Part shown: positions 1 through 10,448 of the stretch, in pieces | Numbering within the stretch: position 1 is the stretch's first letter | How the letters are laid out: each line of letters starts with the position of its first letter | Assembly: GCA_009930425.1 (NCBI GenBank) | Contig: RZYE01000002.1 | Location: 1 to 59,924, forward strand | Origin: Actinomycetota bacterium | GTDB lineage: Bacteria; Actinomycetota; Actinomycetes; Actinomycetales; Actinomycetaceae | DNA length: 59,924 bases | Direction: 5' to 3' | Translations under genes and position numbers: made by a program | Notes under the pieces: model-generated | What the model saw: only the letters and a program-made list of their open reading frames with translations | What the model was told of the DNA's origin: nothing | Databases searched by the model: none

Positions 1-1
1 C

Positions 2-268
2 GACAGGGCACTCCGCGAGGCGCTGCTGCCGACCTTCCCCCAGATCTCGGACTTCGAGCTCATCGACTTCAAGGTCCGGATCCTCGACTCGATGCAGGGG
101 ACGGGGGCGACGATCCGGGTGCTCATCGAGACGACCGACGGCATCAGGTCCTGGTCGACCGTGGGGGTGGGATCCGACGTGGTCGCCGCCTCCTGGGAGG
201 CACTGGTCGACTCGATCACGTGGGGCCTGCTCCACCACGCGGTCGAGACCGGCCAGCACGTCGGCTGA
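2..268 (+). CDS. cimA: Citramalate/2-isopropylmalate synthase family, C-terminal part (5' truncated by window start)
   Basis: Frame 2 reads [47 protein letters not shown]...[29 protein letters not shown], typical of the regulatory domain of CimA/LeuA-type enzymes; stop TGA 266-268. Confidence 0.75.
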   Translation, partial: DRALREALLPTFPQISDFELIDFKVRILDSMQGTGATIRVLIETTDGIRSWSTVGVGSDVVAASWEALVDSITWGLLHHAVETGQHVG

Positions 269-284
269 CCGTAGAATTGCCCGC

Positions 285-1331
285 ATGCGTGGCGAGTACA
301 AGGTTCCCGGCGGCAAGCTCGTGGCCGTCGACGTCGAGGTGGAGGACGGCCTGCTCTCCTCGGTGGCGGTCTCGGGGGACTTCTTCCTCGAGCCCGACGA
401 CGCGCTGGAGGACATCAACGCCGCCCTGACGGGGATGCCCACGGCGGCCGACGTCGCCGCTCACGTCTCCGCCATCGAGGCGGCCACCCCCGGGGTCCGC
501 TTCATCGGGTTCAGCCCGGAGGCTGTCGGCATCGCCATCCGCCGGGCCCTCGGCCACGCCACCTCATGGTCGGACCACACGTTCGACATCATCCACTCGA
601 CCCCCCGGCACCCGGCCATGCACGTCGCGCTCGACGAGGTGCTGGCCGGAGAACTCGCCGCCGGGCGCCGCCGCCCGACCCTCGTCTTCTGGGAGTGGGA
701 CGCGCCGCTGGTCGTGATCGGCTCCTTCCAGTCCGTCCGCAACGAGATCGACCCCGACGGGCTGTCGCGGCACGGCATGATGGTGGTCCGCCGGGTCACC
801 GGGGGCGGCGCGATGTTCATGGAGGCCGGCAACTGCATCACCTACTCCCTGGTGGTCCCCACGTCGCTGGTGGAGGGGCTGAGCTTCGAGCGGTCCTACT
901 CGTTCCTGGACGACTGGGTGCTGGGCGCGCTCAAGTCGGTGGGCGTCGAGGCCCGGTACGTGCCCCTCAACGACATCGCCTCGGACAAGGGCAAGATCGG
1001 GGGAGCGGCGCAGAAGCGCTTCGCGAACGGCGTCACGCTCCACCACGTCACGATGGCCTACGACATGGACGCCGACAAGATGCTCGAGGTACTGCGGATC
1101 GGGCGCGAGAAGCTGTCCGACAAGGGCACCCGGTCCGCGAACAAGCGGGTGGACCCGATGCGATCCCAGACGGGCATGGCACGCGCCGACATCATCGACG
1201 CCTTCATCGAGCACTTCTCCTCGCTGAACGAGACCCGGCGCTCCGACTTCACCGCCGATGAGCTCGCCCGGGCGGAGGAGCTGGTGAACACCAAGTTCCT
1301 CACCCCGGAATGGACCCACCGGGTGCCGTGA
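285..1331 (+). CDS. Lipoate--protein ligase family protein with N-terminal accessory-like domain
   Basis: MRGEYKVPGGKLVAVDVEVEDGLLSSVAVSGDFFLEP (LplA accessory-domain-like) followed by ligase domain (VVRRVTGGGAMFMEAGNCITYSLVVP, DKGKIGGAAQKR). Confidence 0.85.
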   Translation: MRGEYKVPGGKLVAVDVEVEDGLLSSVAVSGDFFLEPDDALEDINAALTGMPTAADVAAHVSAIEAATPGVRFIGFSPEAVGIAIRRALGHATSWSDHTFDIIHSTPRHPAMHVALDEVLAGELAAGRRRPTLVFWEWDAPLVVIGSFQSVRNEIDPDGLSRHGMMVVRRVTGGGAMFMEAGNCITYSLVVPTSLVEGLSFERSYSFLDDWVLGALKSVGVEARYVPLNDIASDKGKIGGAAQKRFANGVTLHHVTMAYDMDADKMLEVLRIGREKLSDKGTRSANKRVDPMRSQTGMARADIIDAFIEHFSSLNETRRSDFTADELARAEELVNTKFLTPEWTHRVP

Positions 1332-1334
1332 CCC

Positions 1335-2327
1335 CTACCAGCGGTGGTGCACGGCCGCCCTGAACCAACGGTCGTAGAGGTCCTCCAGGGCGGCGTCGAG
1401 CTCGGCCCCCAACGGAGGGAGGTCCGCCGCCGCGGCGTTCCCCAGCGCCTGACGGTTGTTCCGCGCCCCCGGGATCACGGTCGTCACGCCCGGCCGGTCG
1501 ATGATCCACCGAAGTGCCACCTGCGCCGGTGTCGCACCCTCAGGACCGAGCTCACGGGCGAGCGCGGTGAACTCCGCGGCGGCCTTCACGCCGTCCTCGT
1601 AGTCGACTCCCGCGAAGGTCTCGCCGACGTCGAAGGCCTCGCCGTGCCGGTTGTAGTTGCGGTGGTCGGTCGGGGCGAACGTGGTCTCCGCCGTGTACCG
1701 CCCCGAGAGCAGCCCGGAGGCGAGCGGTACGCGGGCGATGATGCCGATGCCCTTCTCGAGGGCGGCCGGCAGGACCTCGTCGAGGGGCTTGCGCCGGAAC
1801 ACGTTCAGGATGATCTGGACCGAGGCGACGTTCCGTTCCATCGCGGCGAGCGCCTCGTCGCACGTCTCCACCGAGACGCCGTAGTGGGCGATCCGCCCCT
1901 CATCCACCATGCGGTCGAGGGCGTCGTAGACGCGGTCGTCGGAGAAGACCGGGGTCGGCGGGCAGTGCAGTTGCACGAGGTCGAGGGTGTCGACGCCGAG
2001 GTTCGCGCGCGACCGGTCGTTCCAGGCACGGAAGTTGGCCTCCGTGTAGTTCTCCGGGACCTGGTCCACCCGCCGTCCCATCTTGGTGGCCACGAAGGGG
2101 CGTGGGCCGTCGATCGCGGCGAGGTAGCGCCCGATGAGGGCCTCGGAGCGGCCGTCGCCGTAGACGTCCGCCGTGTCGAGGAAGTCGACCCCGCTTCCCT
2201 GGGCGTCGCCGAGCAGGGTGAGAGCGTCGTCGTCGTTCACGTCCCCCCAGTCAGACCCCAGCTGCCAGGTCCCGAGACCGACCACGGAGACCCCTGCCCC
2301 CGTCCGTCCCAACGCGCGATGTTCCAT
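1335..2327 (-). CDS. Aldo/keto reductase
   Basis: MEHRALGRTGAGVSVVGLGTWQLG..DFLDTADVYGDGRSE..LVQLHCPP; SD AGGAGG upstream. Confidence 0.92.
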   Translation of the reverse strand: MEHRALGRTGAGVSVVGLGTWQLGSDWGDVNDDDALTLLGDAQGSGVDFLDTADVYGDGRSEALIGRYLAAIDGPRPFVATKMGRRVDQVPENYTEANFRAWNDRSRANLGVDTLDLVQLHCPPTPVFSDDRVYDALDRMVDEGRIAHYGVSVETCDEALAAMERNVASVQIILNVFRRKPLDEVLPAALEKGIGIIARVPLASGLLSGRYTAETTFAPTDHRNYNRHGEAFDVGETFAGVDYEDGVKAAAEFTALARELGPEGATPAQVALRWIIDRPGVTTVIPGARNNRQALGNAAAADLPPLGAELDAALEDLYDRWFRAAVHHRW

Positions 2328-2531
2328 TGCGGCCCTCCTTGGTTCCCGTCCAGCCTAAGCTCCGCGTGTCAGGCGTGCGGCCGGGTTGCTGTCCCGAAAG
2401 TGGCCAGATTCGCCACAATTCGGCCGTTTCAGGCGTTTGGGGCAGACATTGGCGCACGCAACTGCGTAAGGTCGGGACAGCGGCACCCAAAAAGCGGGGC
2501 CTGCACCTGACCCAACCAAGGAGAGCCATAC

Positions 2532-2813
2532 ATGTCCGTGAACCGTACTGATCTCGTCGCCGCCGTCGCGGAGCGCGCCTCGCTCACCAAGGCGCAGGCG
2601 GACGCCGCCCTGGCCGCCATCCAGGACGTGATGGTGGAGTCGATCGCCAAGGGAGAGGCCGTCAAGGTCACCGGCCTGCTGTCGGTGGAGCGCGTGGACC
2701 GCGCCGCCCGCACCGGCCGGAACCCCCGCACGGGCGAGGAGATCGCCATCCCCGCCGGCTACGGTGTCAAGATCACCGCGGGCTCGGCGCTGAAGAAGGC
2801 AGTGGCCAAGTAG
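2532..2813 (+). CDS. hup: DNA-binding protein HU (short form)
   Basis: MSVNRTDLVAAVAERASLTKAQADAALAAIQDVMVESIAKGEAVKVTGLLSVERVDRAARTGRNPRTGEEIAIPA; 93 aa, no basic C-terminal tail. Confidence 0.95.
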   Translation: MSVNRTDLVAAVAERASLTKAQADAALAAIQDVMVESIAKGEAVKVTGLLSVERVDRAARTGRNPRTGEEIAIPAGYGVKITAGSALKKAVAK

Positions 2814-2823
2814 GCGCCCCAGG

Positions 2824-2853
2824 AGGCGGCCGACCGGTAAGGTCGGTCGCCTT
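2824..2853 (+). terminator. Hairpin downstream of HU
   Basis: AGGCGGCCGACC-GGTAA-GGTCGGTCGCCT stem (one G-U pair), directly after the HU stop. Confidence 0.6.
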
Positions 2854-2882
2854 CGTCGTGTCCGCGTCCTAGACTGCTCGCC

Positions 2883-3218
2883 ATGAGGAACCGCTTCCGC
2901 GCCGCCCACGACGCCCCGGGGAGCCCCGGAGCGCCCGACTCCCCGTCCGCCGACGGGGCGACCACGCTGCTCGAGCGCGAGGAGACCGCCGAGGACTCCT
3001 CGGAGGGCGACCGTTTCGCCCACTACGTGCGCAAGGACCGGATCGCGGCCTCGGCGGCGTCCGGACGGCCCGTGGTGGCGCTGTGCGGGAAGGTGTGGAC
3101 CCCCCGACGGGACCCGAGCAGGTACCCCGTCTGTCCGGCCTGCAAGGAGATCCTCGAGAGCCTCCAGTCCGGCGGCAGGGGTGGGGACGGCGGCAGGGGT
3201 GGGGACAAGGGCGACTAG
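2883..3218 (+). CDS. DUF3039 family protein
   Basis: C-terminal HYVRKDRIAASAASGRPVVALCGKVWTPRRDPSRYPVCPACKEIL motif; TAGACT -10 seven nt before ATG. Confidence 0.85.
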   Translation: MRNRFRAAHDAPGSPGAPDSPSADGATTLLEREETAEDSSEGDRFAHYVRKDRIAASAASGRPVVALCGKVWTPRRDPSRYPVCPACKEILESLQSGGRGGDGGRGGDKGD

Positions 3219-4555
3219 GAACCCAGCGACACGTGCCGCGTGGTGAGGGCCGGCTCTCCCTCCGAGAGCCGCCAGGCCGGGTACGGCAGCTCCGCACGTG
3301 ACGCCAGGTGGCGTTCCGTGGCCCGCTGCAGGGCCTCCGGCCCGCGATGCTCCTCGACCACGGCGCCGTCGCGTATCAACTCGACCTGGAGTGGGCGGGC
3401 CCCGAGGTCCTCGAGGTGGCGTTCCGCGTCACCCGGGTCACCCCCGGTCACGGTGACCTCCTCGACGGCGTGGCCCTCCTCCAGCACCCGTCCCGCGAGC
3501 TTCCGGCCGCCGATCGACCTCTTGGACTCCGACTCCTTCTGGACGGGCTCGAAGCGCCCATCGGTACCCTCCCGGGCCACGAGCTTGTACACGAGCTCGG
3601 CCGTCGGATGGCCGGAGCCGGTCACCAGCTTCGTGCCGACGCCGTAGGCATCCACCGGCGCGGCATTCAGCGCGGCGATGGCGTACTCGTCGAGGTCGGA
3701 GGTGACGGTGATCCGGGTGGAGGTCGCTCCGAGGTCGTCGAGCTGCTGGCGGACCGTGAAGGCCTGGGCCACGAGGTCACCGGAGTCCAGTCGCACCGCT
3801 CCCAGCTCCCCACCCGCCGCCCGTGCGGCGGCCACGGCGCGCTCCACTCCGCGCGGGACATCGTAGGTGTCCACGAGGAGGGTGGTGCCGGGCCCGAGAG
3901 CCGCGACCTGGGCGGCGAACGCCGACTCCTCGTCGTCGTGGAGGAGCGTGAACGAGTGGGCTGCCGTGCCGATGGGCCGGATGCCGTAGCGGTGGGCAGC
4001 CTCGAGGTCCGAGGTCCCCGCGAAGCCGGCGACCACTGCGGCGCGGGCGGCCGCCACCGCGGCCTCCTCGTGGGTGCGGCGCGCCCCCATCTCCAGGCAC
4101 GGCCGGCCGTGCGCCGCAGTCGTCATCCGCGAGGCGGCGGCCGCCACCGCGCAGTCATGGTTCAGCACGGACAGCACCACCGTCTCCAGCACCACCGCCT
4201 CGGCGAACGTGCCCTCGACGGTCAGGACGGGTGAGCCGGGGAAGAAGCACTCGCCCTCCGCGTACCCGGTGATCGAACCTGTGAAGCGGAGGCCGGCGAG
4301 GAATTCGAGGGTCTGGGGCCGGACGACGCCCCTCTCGCCGAGCCAGCCGAGCTGCGCGTCGGTGAACCGGAAGGCCTCGACCGCGTCCAGGAGCCGGGCC
4401 ACGCCCGCCACCACCCCATAGCGCCGCCGCGAGGGCAGGCGGCGGTTGAACACCTCGAAGACGCACGCGCGAGACGCGGTCCCCGACTCGAGGGCGGCAT
4501 CGATCATGGTGAGCTCGTACATGTCGGTGAACAGGGCGGTGGATTGGCACGGCAT
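3215..4555 (-). CDS. pncB: Nicotinate phosphoribosyltransferase
   Basis: ALFTDMYELTMIDAALESG..CVFEVFNRRLPSRRRYGVVAG; GVGTKLVTGSGHPTAELVYKLV. Confidence 0.93.
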   Translation of the reverse strand: MPCQSTALFTDMYELTMIDAALESGTASRACVFEVFNRRLPSRRRYGVVAGVARLLDAVEAFRFTDAQLGWLGERGVVRPQTLEFLAGLRFTGSITGYAEGECFFPGSPVLTVEGTFAEAVVLETVVLSVLNHDCAVAAAASRMTTAAHGRPCLEMGARRTHEEAAVAAARAAVVAGFAGTSDLEAAHRYGIRPIGTAAHSFTLLHDDEESAFAAQVAALGPGTTLLVDTYDVPRGVERAVAAARAAGGELGAVRLDSGDLVAQAFTVRQQLDDLGATSTRITVTSDLDEYAIAALNAAPVDAYGVGTKLVTGSGHPTAELVYKLVAREGTDGRFEPVQKESESKRSIGGRKLAGRVLEEGHAVEEVTVTGGDPGDAERHLEDLGARPLQVELIRDGAVVEEHRGPEALQRATERHLASRAELPYPAWRLSEGEPALTTRHVSLGS

Positions 4556-4626
4556 GGTCGAAACGCTAGCGCGTGACCTGCCGTTCGGCCCCGTGCTCCG
4601 TGGGACGGGTGGGACAATTGGCCACG

Positions 4627-4905
4627 ATGACCTCCCTGCCGGACCAGCAACTCGACGACCAGGCGACGACGCAGAGCGCCTGGCGCGTGGTGGTGTGGGA
4701 CGACCCCGTCAACCTCATGAGCTACGTGACTTACGTGTTCGAGACCCACTTCGGCCATCCGCACGACAGGGCGCACGCCCTCATGATGCAGGTCCACACG
4801 GAGGGCCGGGCGGTGGTCGCCGAGGGAGGACGGGAGCCGATGGAGAGCCACGTCTCCGCGATGCACTCCTACGGGCTGTGGGCGACCCTGGAGAGCCCCG
4901 GCTGA
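4627..4905 (+). CDS. clpS: ATP-dependent Clp protease adaptor ClpS
   Basis: [46 protein letters not shown]. Confidence 0.93.
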   Translation: MTSLPDQQLDDQATTQSAWRVVVWDDPVNLMSYVTYVFETHFGHPHDRAHALMMQVHTEGRAVVAEGGREPMESHVSAMHSYGLWATLESPG

Positions 4906-5507
4906 TGTTCGCGTTCACCGCCACGTCCGCGGGCTACGCCTCACGGCTCGACACCTCGGAACGGGCTGTCCTCACCCGTGTCGTGGAGGACGTCGCCATC
5001 CTCGTGGCGGACGGTGAGGAGGAACGCGGCGACGATGACGATCCGATCGCCCACCTGGACTTCGAACCTGCCGGGGCCGGCGAACGGCCGGACGGGGACC
5101 CCGCCCTCGCGCGACTCTTCCCGCCCATGTCCGTCTCCGATCCGGACCTTGCCGCGGAGATGCGTGGGCTGACGGTGGACGAGGTCCGCCGCAGCAAGCT
5201 GGCCAACCTCGCCGTGGTCGCTCGCGCCCTGGCCTCCGGGTCCGAGACGGTGCTGGTCCGCCGCGGGGAGGAACTCCAGTGGCTCGCCGCGCTGACCGAT
5301 GTCCGGCTGGTGCTCGCCTCCCGCCTGGGAATCGACGACGACGCCGACTCCCGGCGGGTCCACGACCTGGCCGTTGCCTCCGCCCGCGAGGACTCGTCGG
5401 GTGGCGACGACGAGCGGCTCGTGGCGTTGGCGTCCCTGTACGCCGGTCTCACGTGGTGGCAGGAGTCACTGCTCCTCGCGGTGTCCCGGGACCGCCGGGC
5501 GATCTAA
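4905..5507 (+). CDS. DUF2017 family protein
   Basis: [34 protein letters not shown]; conserved position between clpS and murI in Actinobacteria; overlaps clpS stop (TGATG). Confidence 0.85.
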   Translation: MFAFTATSAGYASRLDTSERAVLTRVVEDVAILVADGEEERGDDDDPIAHLDFEPAGAGERPDGDPALARLFPPMSVSDPDLAAEMRGLTVDEVRRSKLANLAVVARALASGSETVLVRRGEELQWLAALTDVRLVLASRLGIDDDADSRRVHDLAVASAREDSSGGDDERLVALASLYAGLTWWQESLLLAVSRDRRAI

Positions 5508-5516
5508 GCTCGTCCT

Positions 5517-6338
5517 GTGAAGCATGCGCCCATCGGGGTCTTCGACTCGGGAGTCGGAGGACTGACGGTCGCCCGCGCGATCATCGACCAGCTGCCGGGT
5601 GAGTCGATCATCTACATCGGGGACACGGCGAACTCCCCGTACGGGCCCAAGCCGATCGCCCACGTCCGCCAGCTCGCGATGGACATCATGGACCAGCTCG
5701 TCATCTCGGGGGTCAAGGCCCTCGTGATCGCCTGCAACTCCGCCTCCGCCGCGACCCTCCGGGACGCACGGGAGCGCTACGCCGTCGACGCCGGCGTCCC
5801 GGTGGTCGAGGTGATCCACCCGGCCGTTCGCCGTGCCGTCTCCGCCACTCGCAACGGCAGGGTGGGCGTCCTCGGCACGGAGGCGACCATCACGTCGGGG
5901 GCCTACCAGGACGCGTTCGCGGCGGCGCCGCACCTCACCCTCACCATGAAGGCGTGCCCGCTGTTCGTGGACTACGTGGAGCGCGGCATCACCGCCGGCC
6001 CGGAGATCCTCCGGGTCGCCCGGGAGTACCTCGAGCCCGTTCGTGCCGCCGGGGTCGACACCCTCGTCCTGGGATGCACCCACTACCCGCTCCTCACCGG
6101 CGTCATCAGCTACGTCATGGGTGAGGACGTCACTTTGGTCTCCTCCGCCGAGGAGACGGCCAAGGACCTCTACCGCACCCTCACGGCGCACGACCTGCTC
6201 GCGGACCACCTGAGCGTCCCGGAGCACCGCTTCCTCGCCACGGGCGACGCTGCCGACTTCGCGCGCCTGGCGAGGCGCTTCCTGCCCGAGGTCCAGTCCG
6301 TCTCCGGCATCACCGCCCTGACTGGAGTCAATCGATGA
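5517..6338 (+). CDS. murI: Glutamate racemase
   Basis: [60 protein letters not shown] start. Confidence 0.96.
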   Translation: MKHAPIGVFDSGVGGLTVARAIIDQLPGESIIYIGDTANSPYGPKPIAHVRQLAMDIMDQLVISGVKALVIACNSASAATLRDARERYAVDAGVPVVEVIHPAVRRAVSATRNGRVGVLGTEATITSGAYQDAFAAAPHLTLTMKACPLFVDYVERGITAGPEILRVAREYLEPVRAAGVDTLVLGCTHYPLLTGVISYVMGEDVTLVSSAEETAKDLYRTLTAHDLLADHLSVPEHRFLATGDAADFARLARRFLPEVQSVSGITALTGVNR

Positions 6339-7129
6339 AACTGACCGTGGTCGGCTGCTCCGGCTCGATGTCCGGCCCAACCTCCGCCGCCTCCTGCTAC
6401 CTGATCCAGGCGCGCGGGACCTCCGACGACGGCGCACGCCGGGTCTTCACCGTGGTCCTCGACCTGGGACCCGGGGCCTTCGGCCAACTCATGAACCACG
6501 TCGACCCGCGGGACGTCGACCTTGTCGTCCTGTCCCATCTCCACGCTGACCACATGGCGGACATGATCGGCTACCACGTCTTCCGGCGCTGGTATCCGAC
6601 GGGTGCGCTCGGGCCAGTCGACGTGCTCGCGCCGGGCGACGCCGTCGACCGCGTGCGCGGGGTGGGCGGCGACGGTCCGGAGGAGGACTTCTCCGCGGAC
6701 TTCACCTTCCGCCCGTTCGACGCCAACCCGGTGGTCGAGGTGGGCCCGATGCGGATCGAGGCGTTCCCCGTGCTGCACCCGGTGGAGGCGTGGGCGGTGC
6801 GGGTGACCGGGCCGTCGTCCACCGGCGACGGGGAGGTCGTGGTCACCTACTCCGGTGACACCGATGCCTGCGACGGCCTCGTGGAGTCGGCCCGCGATGT
6901 CGACCTGTTCCTGTGCGAGGCCGGGTTCGTGGAGGGTCGCGACACCGTGCGGGGCATCCACCTCACGGGCGAGCGGGCCGGGGAGATCGCATCCCTCGCC
7001 GGGGCGCGGCACCTGGTGCTCACCCACATCCAGCCGTGGACGGAGCCGCAGGAGGTCGCCCGCGCCGCGTCCACGCGGTTCGACGGCGGCATCGAGGTGG
7101 CGCGCACCGGAGCGGTCTGGGAGCTCTGA
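6335..7129 (+). CDS. MBL-fold metallohydrolase (RNase Z-like)
   Basis: [47 protein letters not shown]. Confidence 0.88.
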   Translation: MKLTVVGCSGSMSGPTSAASCYLIQARGTSDDGARRVFTVVLDLGPGAFGQLMNHVDPRDVDLVVLSHLHADHMADMIGYHVFRRWYPTGALGPVDVLAPGDAVDRVRGVGGDGPEEDFSADFTFRPFDANPVVEVGPMRIEAFPVLHPVEAWAVRVTGPSSTGDGEVVVTYSGDTDACDGLVESARDVDLFLCEAGFVEGRDTVRGIHLTGERAGEIASLAGARHLVLTHIQPWTEPQEVARAASTRFDGGIEVARTGAVWEL

Positions 7130-7147
7130 CCCGGGTAGGCTCGTGCC

Positions 7148-7882
7148 ATGGAGCACACCCGCGCGGACGGACGCACGCCCCGGGAGATGCGGGACGTCCG
7201 CATCACCCGTAACTGGCTGGACACGGCCGAGGGGAGTGCCCTCATCGAGTTCGGCGGTACCCGCGTGCTGTGCGCGGCCAGCTTCACGAGCGGGGTACCA
7301 CGGTGGCGAGCCGGTTCCGGGCTCGGCTGGGTGACCGCCGAGTACGCCATGCTGCCGCGCGCCACGTCCACCCGCACCGACCGTGAGTCCGTCCGGGGCA
7401 GGATCGGCGGGCGGACCCACGAGATCTCCCGCCTGATCGGACGCTCGCTGCGGGCGGTCGTCGACTACCGGGCGCTCGGGGAGAACACGATCGTCCTGGA
7501 CTGCGACGTCCTCCAGGCCGACGGTGGGACCAGGACCGCCGCGATCACCGGGGCGTGGGTGGCCCTCGCGGACGCGGTCGCCTGGGGGACCGAGCGGGGC
7601 CACGTCGGCCGGCGGCCGGTGCTCACGGACAGCGTGGCGGCCGTGTCCGTGGGAATCATCGACGGCGTTCCCTGCCTCGACCTGCCCTACGAGGAGGACG
7701 TCCGGGCGCACACCGACATGAACGTCGTGGCGACCGGGGCCGGCAGGTTCGTGGAGGTCCAGGGCACTGCCGAGGGTGCTCCCTTCGACCGCGCCGAACT
7801 CGACGCACTCCTCGACCTGGCGCTCGGCGGGATCGCCCACCTGACCACGGTGCAGCGCAGTGCCCTCGGGGACGGCCGATGA
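7148..7882 (+). CDS. rph: Ribonuclease PH
   Basis: [79 protein letters not shown]. Confidence 0.96.
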   Translation: MEHTRADGRTPREMRDVRITRNWLDTAEGSALIEFGGTRVLCAASFTSGVPRWRAGSGLGWVTAEYAMLPRATSTRTDRESVRGRIGGRTHEISRLIGRSLRAVVDYRALGENTIVLDCDVLQADGGTRTAAITGAWVALADAVAWGTERGHVGRRPVLTDSVAAVSVGIIDGVPCLDLPYEEDVRAHTDMNVVATGAGRFVEVQGTAEGAPFDRAELDALLDLALGGIAHLTTVQRSALGDGR

Positions 7883-8577
7883 CCACGGACGGCTATGCGG
7901 GCGGGCTCATGGATGAGCATCCCGGGGACCTGAGCCCGATGCGGCGCGTGCCCCGGTCCGCGCGCCTCGTGCTCGGCACCGCGAACGCCCACAAGGTCGG
8001 GGAGCTGCGTGCGATCCTCGCCGCCGAGATCCCCGGCTTCGACACGGAGGTGGTCATCGGCGTGTCCGACCTCGGGATCGACTCGCCGGTGGAGGACGGG
8101 GTGACGTTCGAGGAGAACGCGGTCCTGAAGGCCCGCCACTTCGCGCGGGCCACCCGGCTTCCTGCGATCGCGGACGACTCGGGACTCGTGGTCGACGTGT
8201 TCGGTGGGGCGCCCGGGGTGTTCTCCGCCCGGTGGTGCGGTCACCACGGGGACGACCGCGCCAACCTGGACCTGCTCCTCGCCCAGCTCGAGGATGTCCC
8301 GGAACACCACCGCGGTGCCCGCTTCGTCTGTGCCGCTGCGCTCGTGACGCCGTCGGGGGAGCAGTACGTGGAGGTCGCCGAGGTGCGCGGCTGCCTGCTG
8401 GAGCGACCCGAGGGCACGGGGGGCTTCGGCTACGACCCGATCTTCCAGCCGCGGGGCCACTCGCGCTCGATGGCGGAGCTCACCGCGGCCGAGAAGAACG
8501 CGATCTCGCACCGGGGCAAGGCGTTCAGGGCGTTGGCCGACGAGATCGCGTCCGTGGTCGCCCGCGGAGGCCGTTGA
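7879..8577 (+). CDS. rdgB: RdgB/HAM1 family non-canonical purine NTP pyrophosphatase
   Basis: [70 protein letters not shown]. Confidence 0.95.
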   Translation: MTTDGYAGGLMDEHPGDLSPMRRVPRSARLVLGTANAHKVGELRAILAAEIPGFDTEVVIGVSDLGIDSPVEDGVTFEENAVLKARHFARATRLPAIADDSGLVVDVFGGAPGVFSARWCGHHGDDRANLDLLLAQLEDVPEHHRGARFVCAAALVTPSGEQYVEVAEVRGCLLERPEGTGGFGYDPIFQPRGHSRSMAELTAAEKNAISHRGKAFRALADEIASVVARGGR

Positions 8578-8923
8578 CCAGCCGCCAGCCCAGCAACCCC
8601 GCGGCGAGCACAGCGCCCGCCACGAGGACGAAGGCGCCCTCCGCCGTCTCTCCCAACAGGAGACGGCCGACGAGGCCCCCGAGCAACGTCACCGCCCAGA
8701 CGAGGAGTCCTGCCAGGATCGGACGGGGGCTCCGGCGCCTCCATTCCAGGACCAGGTGCGCGGTCAGCGCCGCGACCCCGAAGGGGAGCGCGGTGCGCAG
8801 GACGTCCGTGGGAACGATGCCCTCGCCGTGCGTTGCCCGCCCGATCGCCGCGAAGGCCACCACCACCGCGAGGTCGAGGCCCACGGCCGGGAGGTCCTCC
8901 CGCCGCCGGCCCCCTTCGCTCAT
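8525..8923 (-). CDS. DUF3054 family membrane protein
   Basis: MSEGGRRREDLPAVGLDLAVVVAFAAIGRATHGEG..., multiple TM segments; stop codon lies inside 3' end of rdgB. Confidence 0.8.
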   Translation of the reverse strand: MSEGGRRREDLPAVGLDLAVVVAFAAIGRATHGEGIVPTDVLRTALPFGVAALTAHLVLEWRRRSPRPILAGLLVWAVTLLGGLVGRLLLGETAEGAFVLVAGAVLAAGLLGWRLVNGLRGRPRTRSRRPTP

Positions 8924-9513
8924 CCCAGTCTCCCCAGCGAGGCGAGCAGTTGGGTGAGGAGCTGGGCATGGCCGTCCAGCATCTCCTTGAGGAGGAGTGG
9001 GTCCATGGCCTCCTCCGGCGTGAACCACGAGAAGTCGAGCGCGTCGTCCTGCGGCGTGGGCTCGCCGTCGATCGGGACGGCGTAGACCAGCGCGACGGAG
9101 TGCTGGCGCGGGTCATGGAAGCCGTAGCCGGGGGTGGGGAAGTACTGCGCGACGGTGAAGGGCTGGAGGCTGGCCGGCAGCCGGGGGAAGGCCATGGCCC
9201 CGAGGTCCTTCACGAGGTGCCGGGTGAGGGCCTCACGGAGCGTCTCGTGGTACAGGACCCGGCCGGACACGAAGGACCGCTGCAGGCCGCCGTGTTCCGT
9301 TGCGGTCAGCAGCATGCCGACTGCCTCCAGGTCACCGTCGGCGCCGAGGCGCAGGGGAAGGGCCTCGACGTACAACATGGGAACCTTCCGGCGCACCTCG
9401 TCCAGGTCGTAGGGCGTCAGCCACGGTCCCTGGTCCCCGCTCGCCAGTCCTGCCACGTTCTGCCTCCACCCCGAAGAGCCCGACACGGTCGGTTCCCACT
9501 TTCTCACGAACAT
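8920..9513 (-). CDS. NUDIX/DUF4916 family protein
   Basis: WLTPYDLDEVRRKVPMLYVEALPLR...YFPTPGYGFHDPRQHSVALVYAVP; start site uncertain. Confidence 0.8.
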   Translation of the reverse strand: MFVRKWEPTVSGSSGWRQNVAGLASGDQGPWLTPYDLDEVRRKVPMLYVEALPLRLGADGDLEAVGMLLTATEHGGLQRSFVSGRVLYHETLREALTRHLVKDLGAMAFPRLPASLQPFTVAQYFPTPGYGFHDPRQHSVALVYAVPIDGEPTPQDDALDFSWFTPEEAMDPLLLKEMLDGHAQLLTQLLASLGRLG

Positions 9514-9608
9514 CGTGGGGGACGCGATGAGAGACCGCCGGTGGGGGCCGGGGGAGTGTGGCCGGGGGTGGACACGCGAGAGGGCCGGACACTCGCCCGG
9601 CCCTCCTG

Positions 9609-9684
<76 letters not shown>

Positions 9685-9800
9685 GTGCGGCTCGAAGAAC
9701 ATTACCAGCGTTGGCGGGGGCCACCAAATCCGGCGCTGGTCCGGACGGGCGAGACATGCGCCACATGCACTACCGTGTGCCGCAGGAGAGAGGAGCCCCC

Positions 9801-10271
9801 ATGACACTCGACGCCGGCCAGCCCGCGCCGCCCTTCACCCTTCCGACGGCGGACGGCGAGGTCTCGCTCGCCACGCTGCTCGAGGAGGCGGATTCCGGGG
9901 TGGTCGTGTACTTCTATCCCGCGGCCATGACGCCCGGCTGCACGACGGAGGCATGCGACTTCCGTGACTCGCTCGCCTCTCTCACGGGACACGGATACAC
10001 GGTCGTCGGCATCTCGCCGGACCCTCCGGCGAAGCTCGCGGAGTTCGCCGGTAAGGAGGGGCTGACGTTCCCGCTGGCGTCCGACCCCGACCACGCGGTG
10101 GCCGAGGCCTACGGGGCGTGGGGCGAGAAGAAGCTCTACGGCAAGGTGGTGCACGGCATCATCCGCTCCACGTTCGTCGTGGCCCCGGACGGAACGCTCC
10201 GCCACGCCTACCGGAACGTGAAGGCCACCGGGCATGTCGCCCGTGTGCGGCGTGAACTCGGCATCGACTGA
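9801..10271 (+). CDS. bcp: Thioredoxin-dependent peroxiredoxin (BCP type)
   Basis: VVVYFYPAAMTPGCTTEACDFRDSLASL motif (C-X4-C). Confidence 0.93.
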   Translation: MTLDAGQPAPPFTLPTADGEVSLATLLEEADSGVVVYFYPAAMTPGCTTEACDFRDSLASLTGHGYTVVGISPDPPAKLAEFAGKEGLTFPLASDPDHAVAEAYGAWGEKKLYGKVVHGIIRSTFVVAPDGTLRHAYRNVKATGHVARVRRELGID

Positions 10272-10306
10272 TCGGTGGGCGGTGCGCCCAGTAGACTTCA
10301 GGGCAC

Positions 10307-10388
10307 GCGCGAGTGGCGTAACTGGCAGCCGCGCTGGATTTAGGTTCCAGTGTCTTCGGACGTACGGGTTCGAGTCCCGTCTCGCGCA
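10307..10388 (+). tRNA. tRNA-Leu(TAG)
   Basis: GCGCGAGTGGCGTAACTGGCAGCCGCGCTGGATTTAGGTTCCAGTGTCTTCGGACGTACGGGTTCGAGTCCCGTCTCGCGCA; anticodon loop TTTAGGT; class II variable arm. Confidence 0.95.
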
Positions 10389-10448
10389 CCCCGGGGAGCG
10401 CGTTCGGCACGGCCGGGTGGGCCGCGCGACCGTGCTAACTTGTCGATC

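Noticed and set aside
2391-2480. GTCCCGAA and TCGGGAC half-sites resembling DosR half-boxes upstream of HU
   Set aside because: Half-sites are about 80 bp apart and not arranged as a palindrome; consistent with chance at this GC content.
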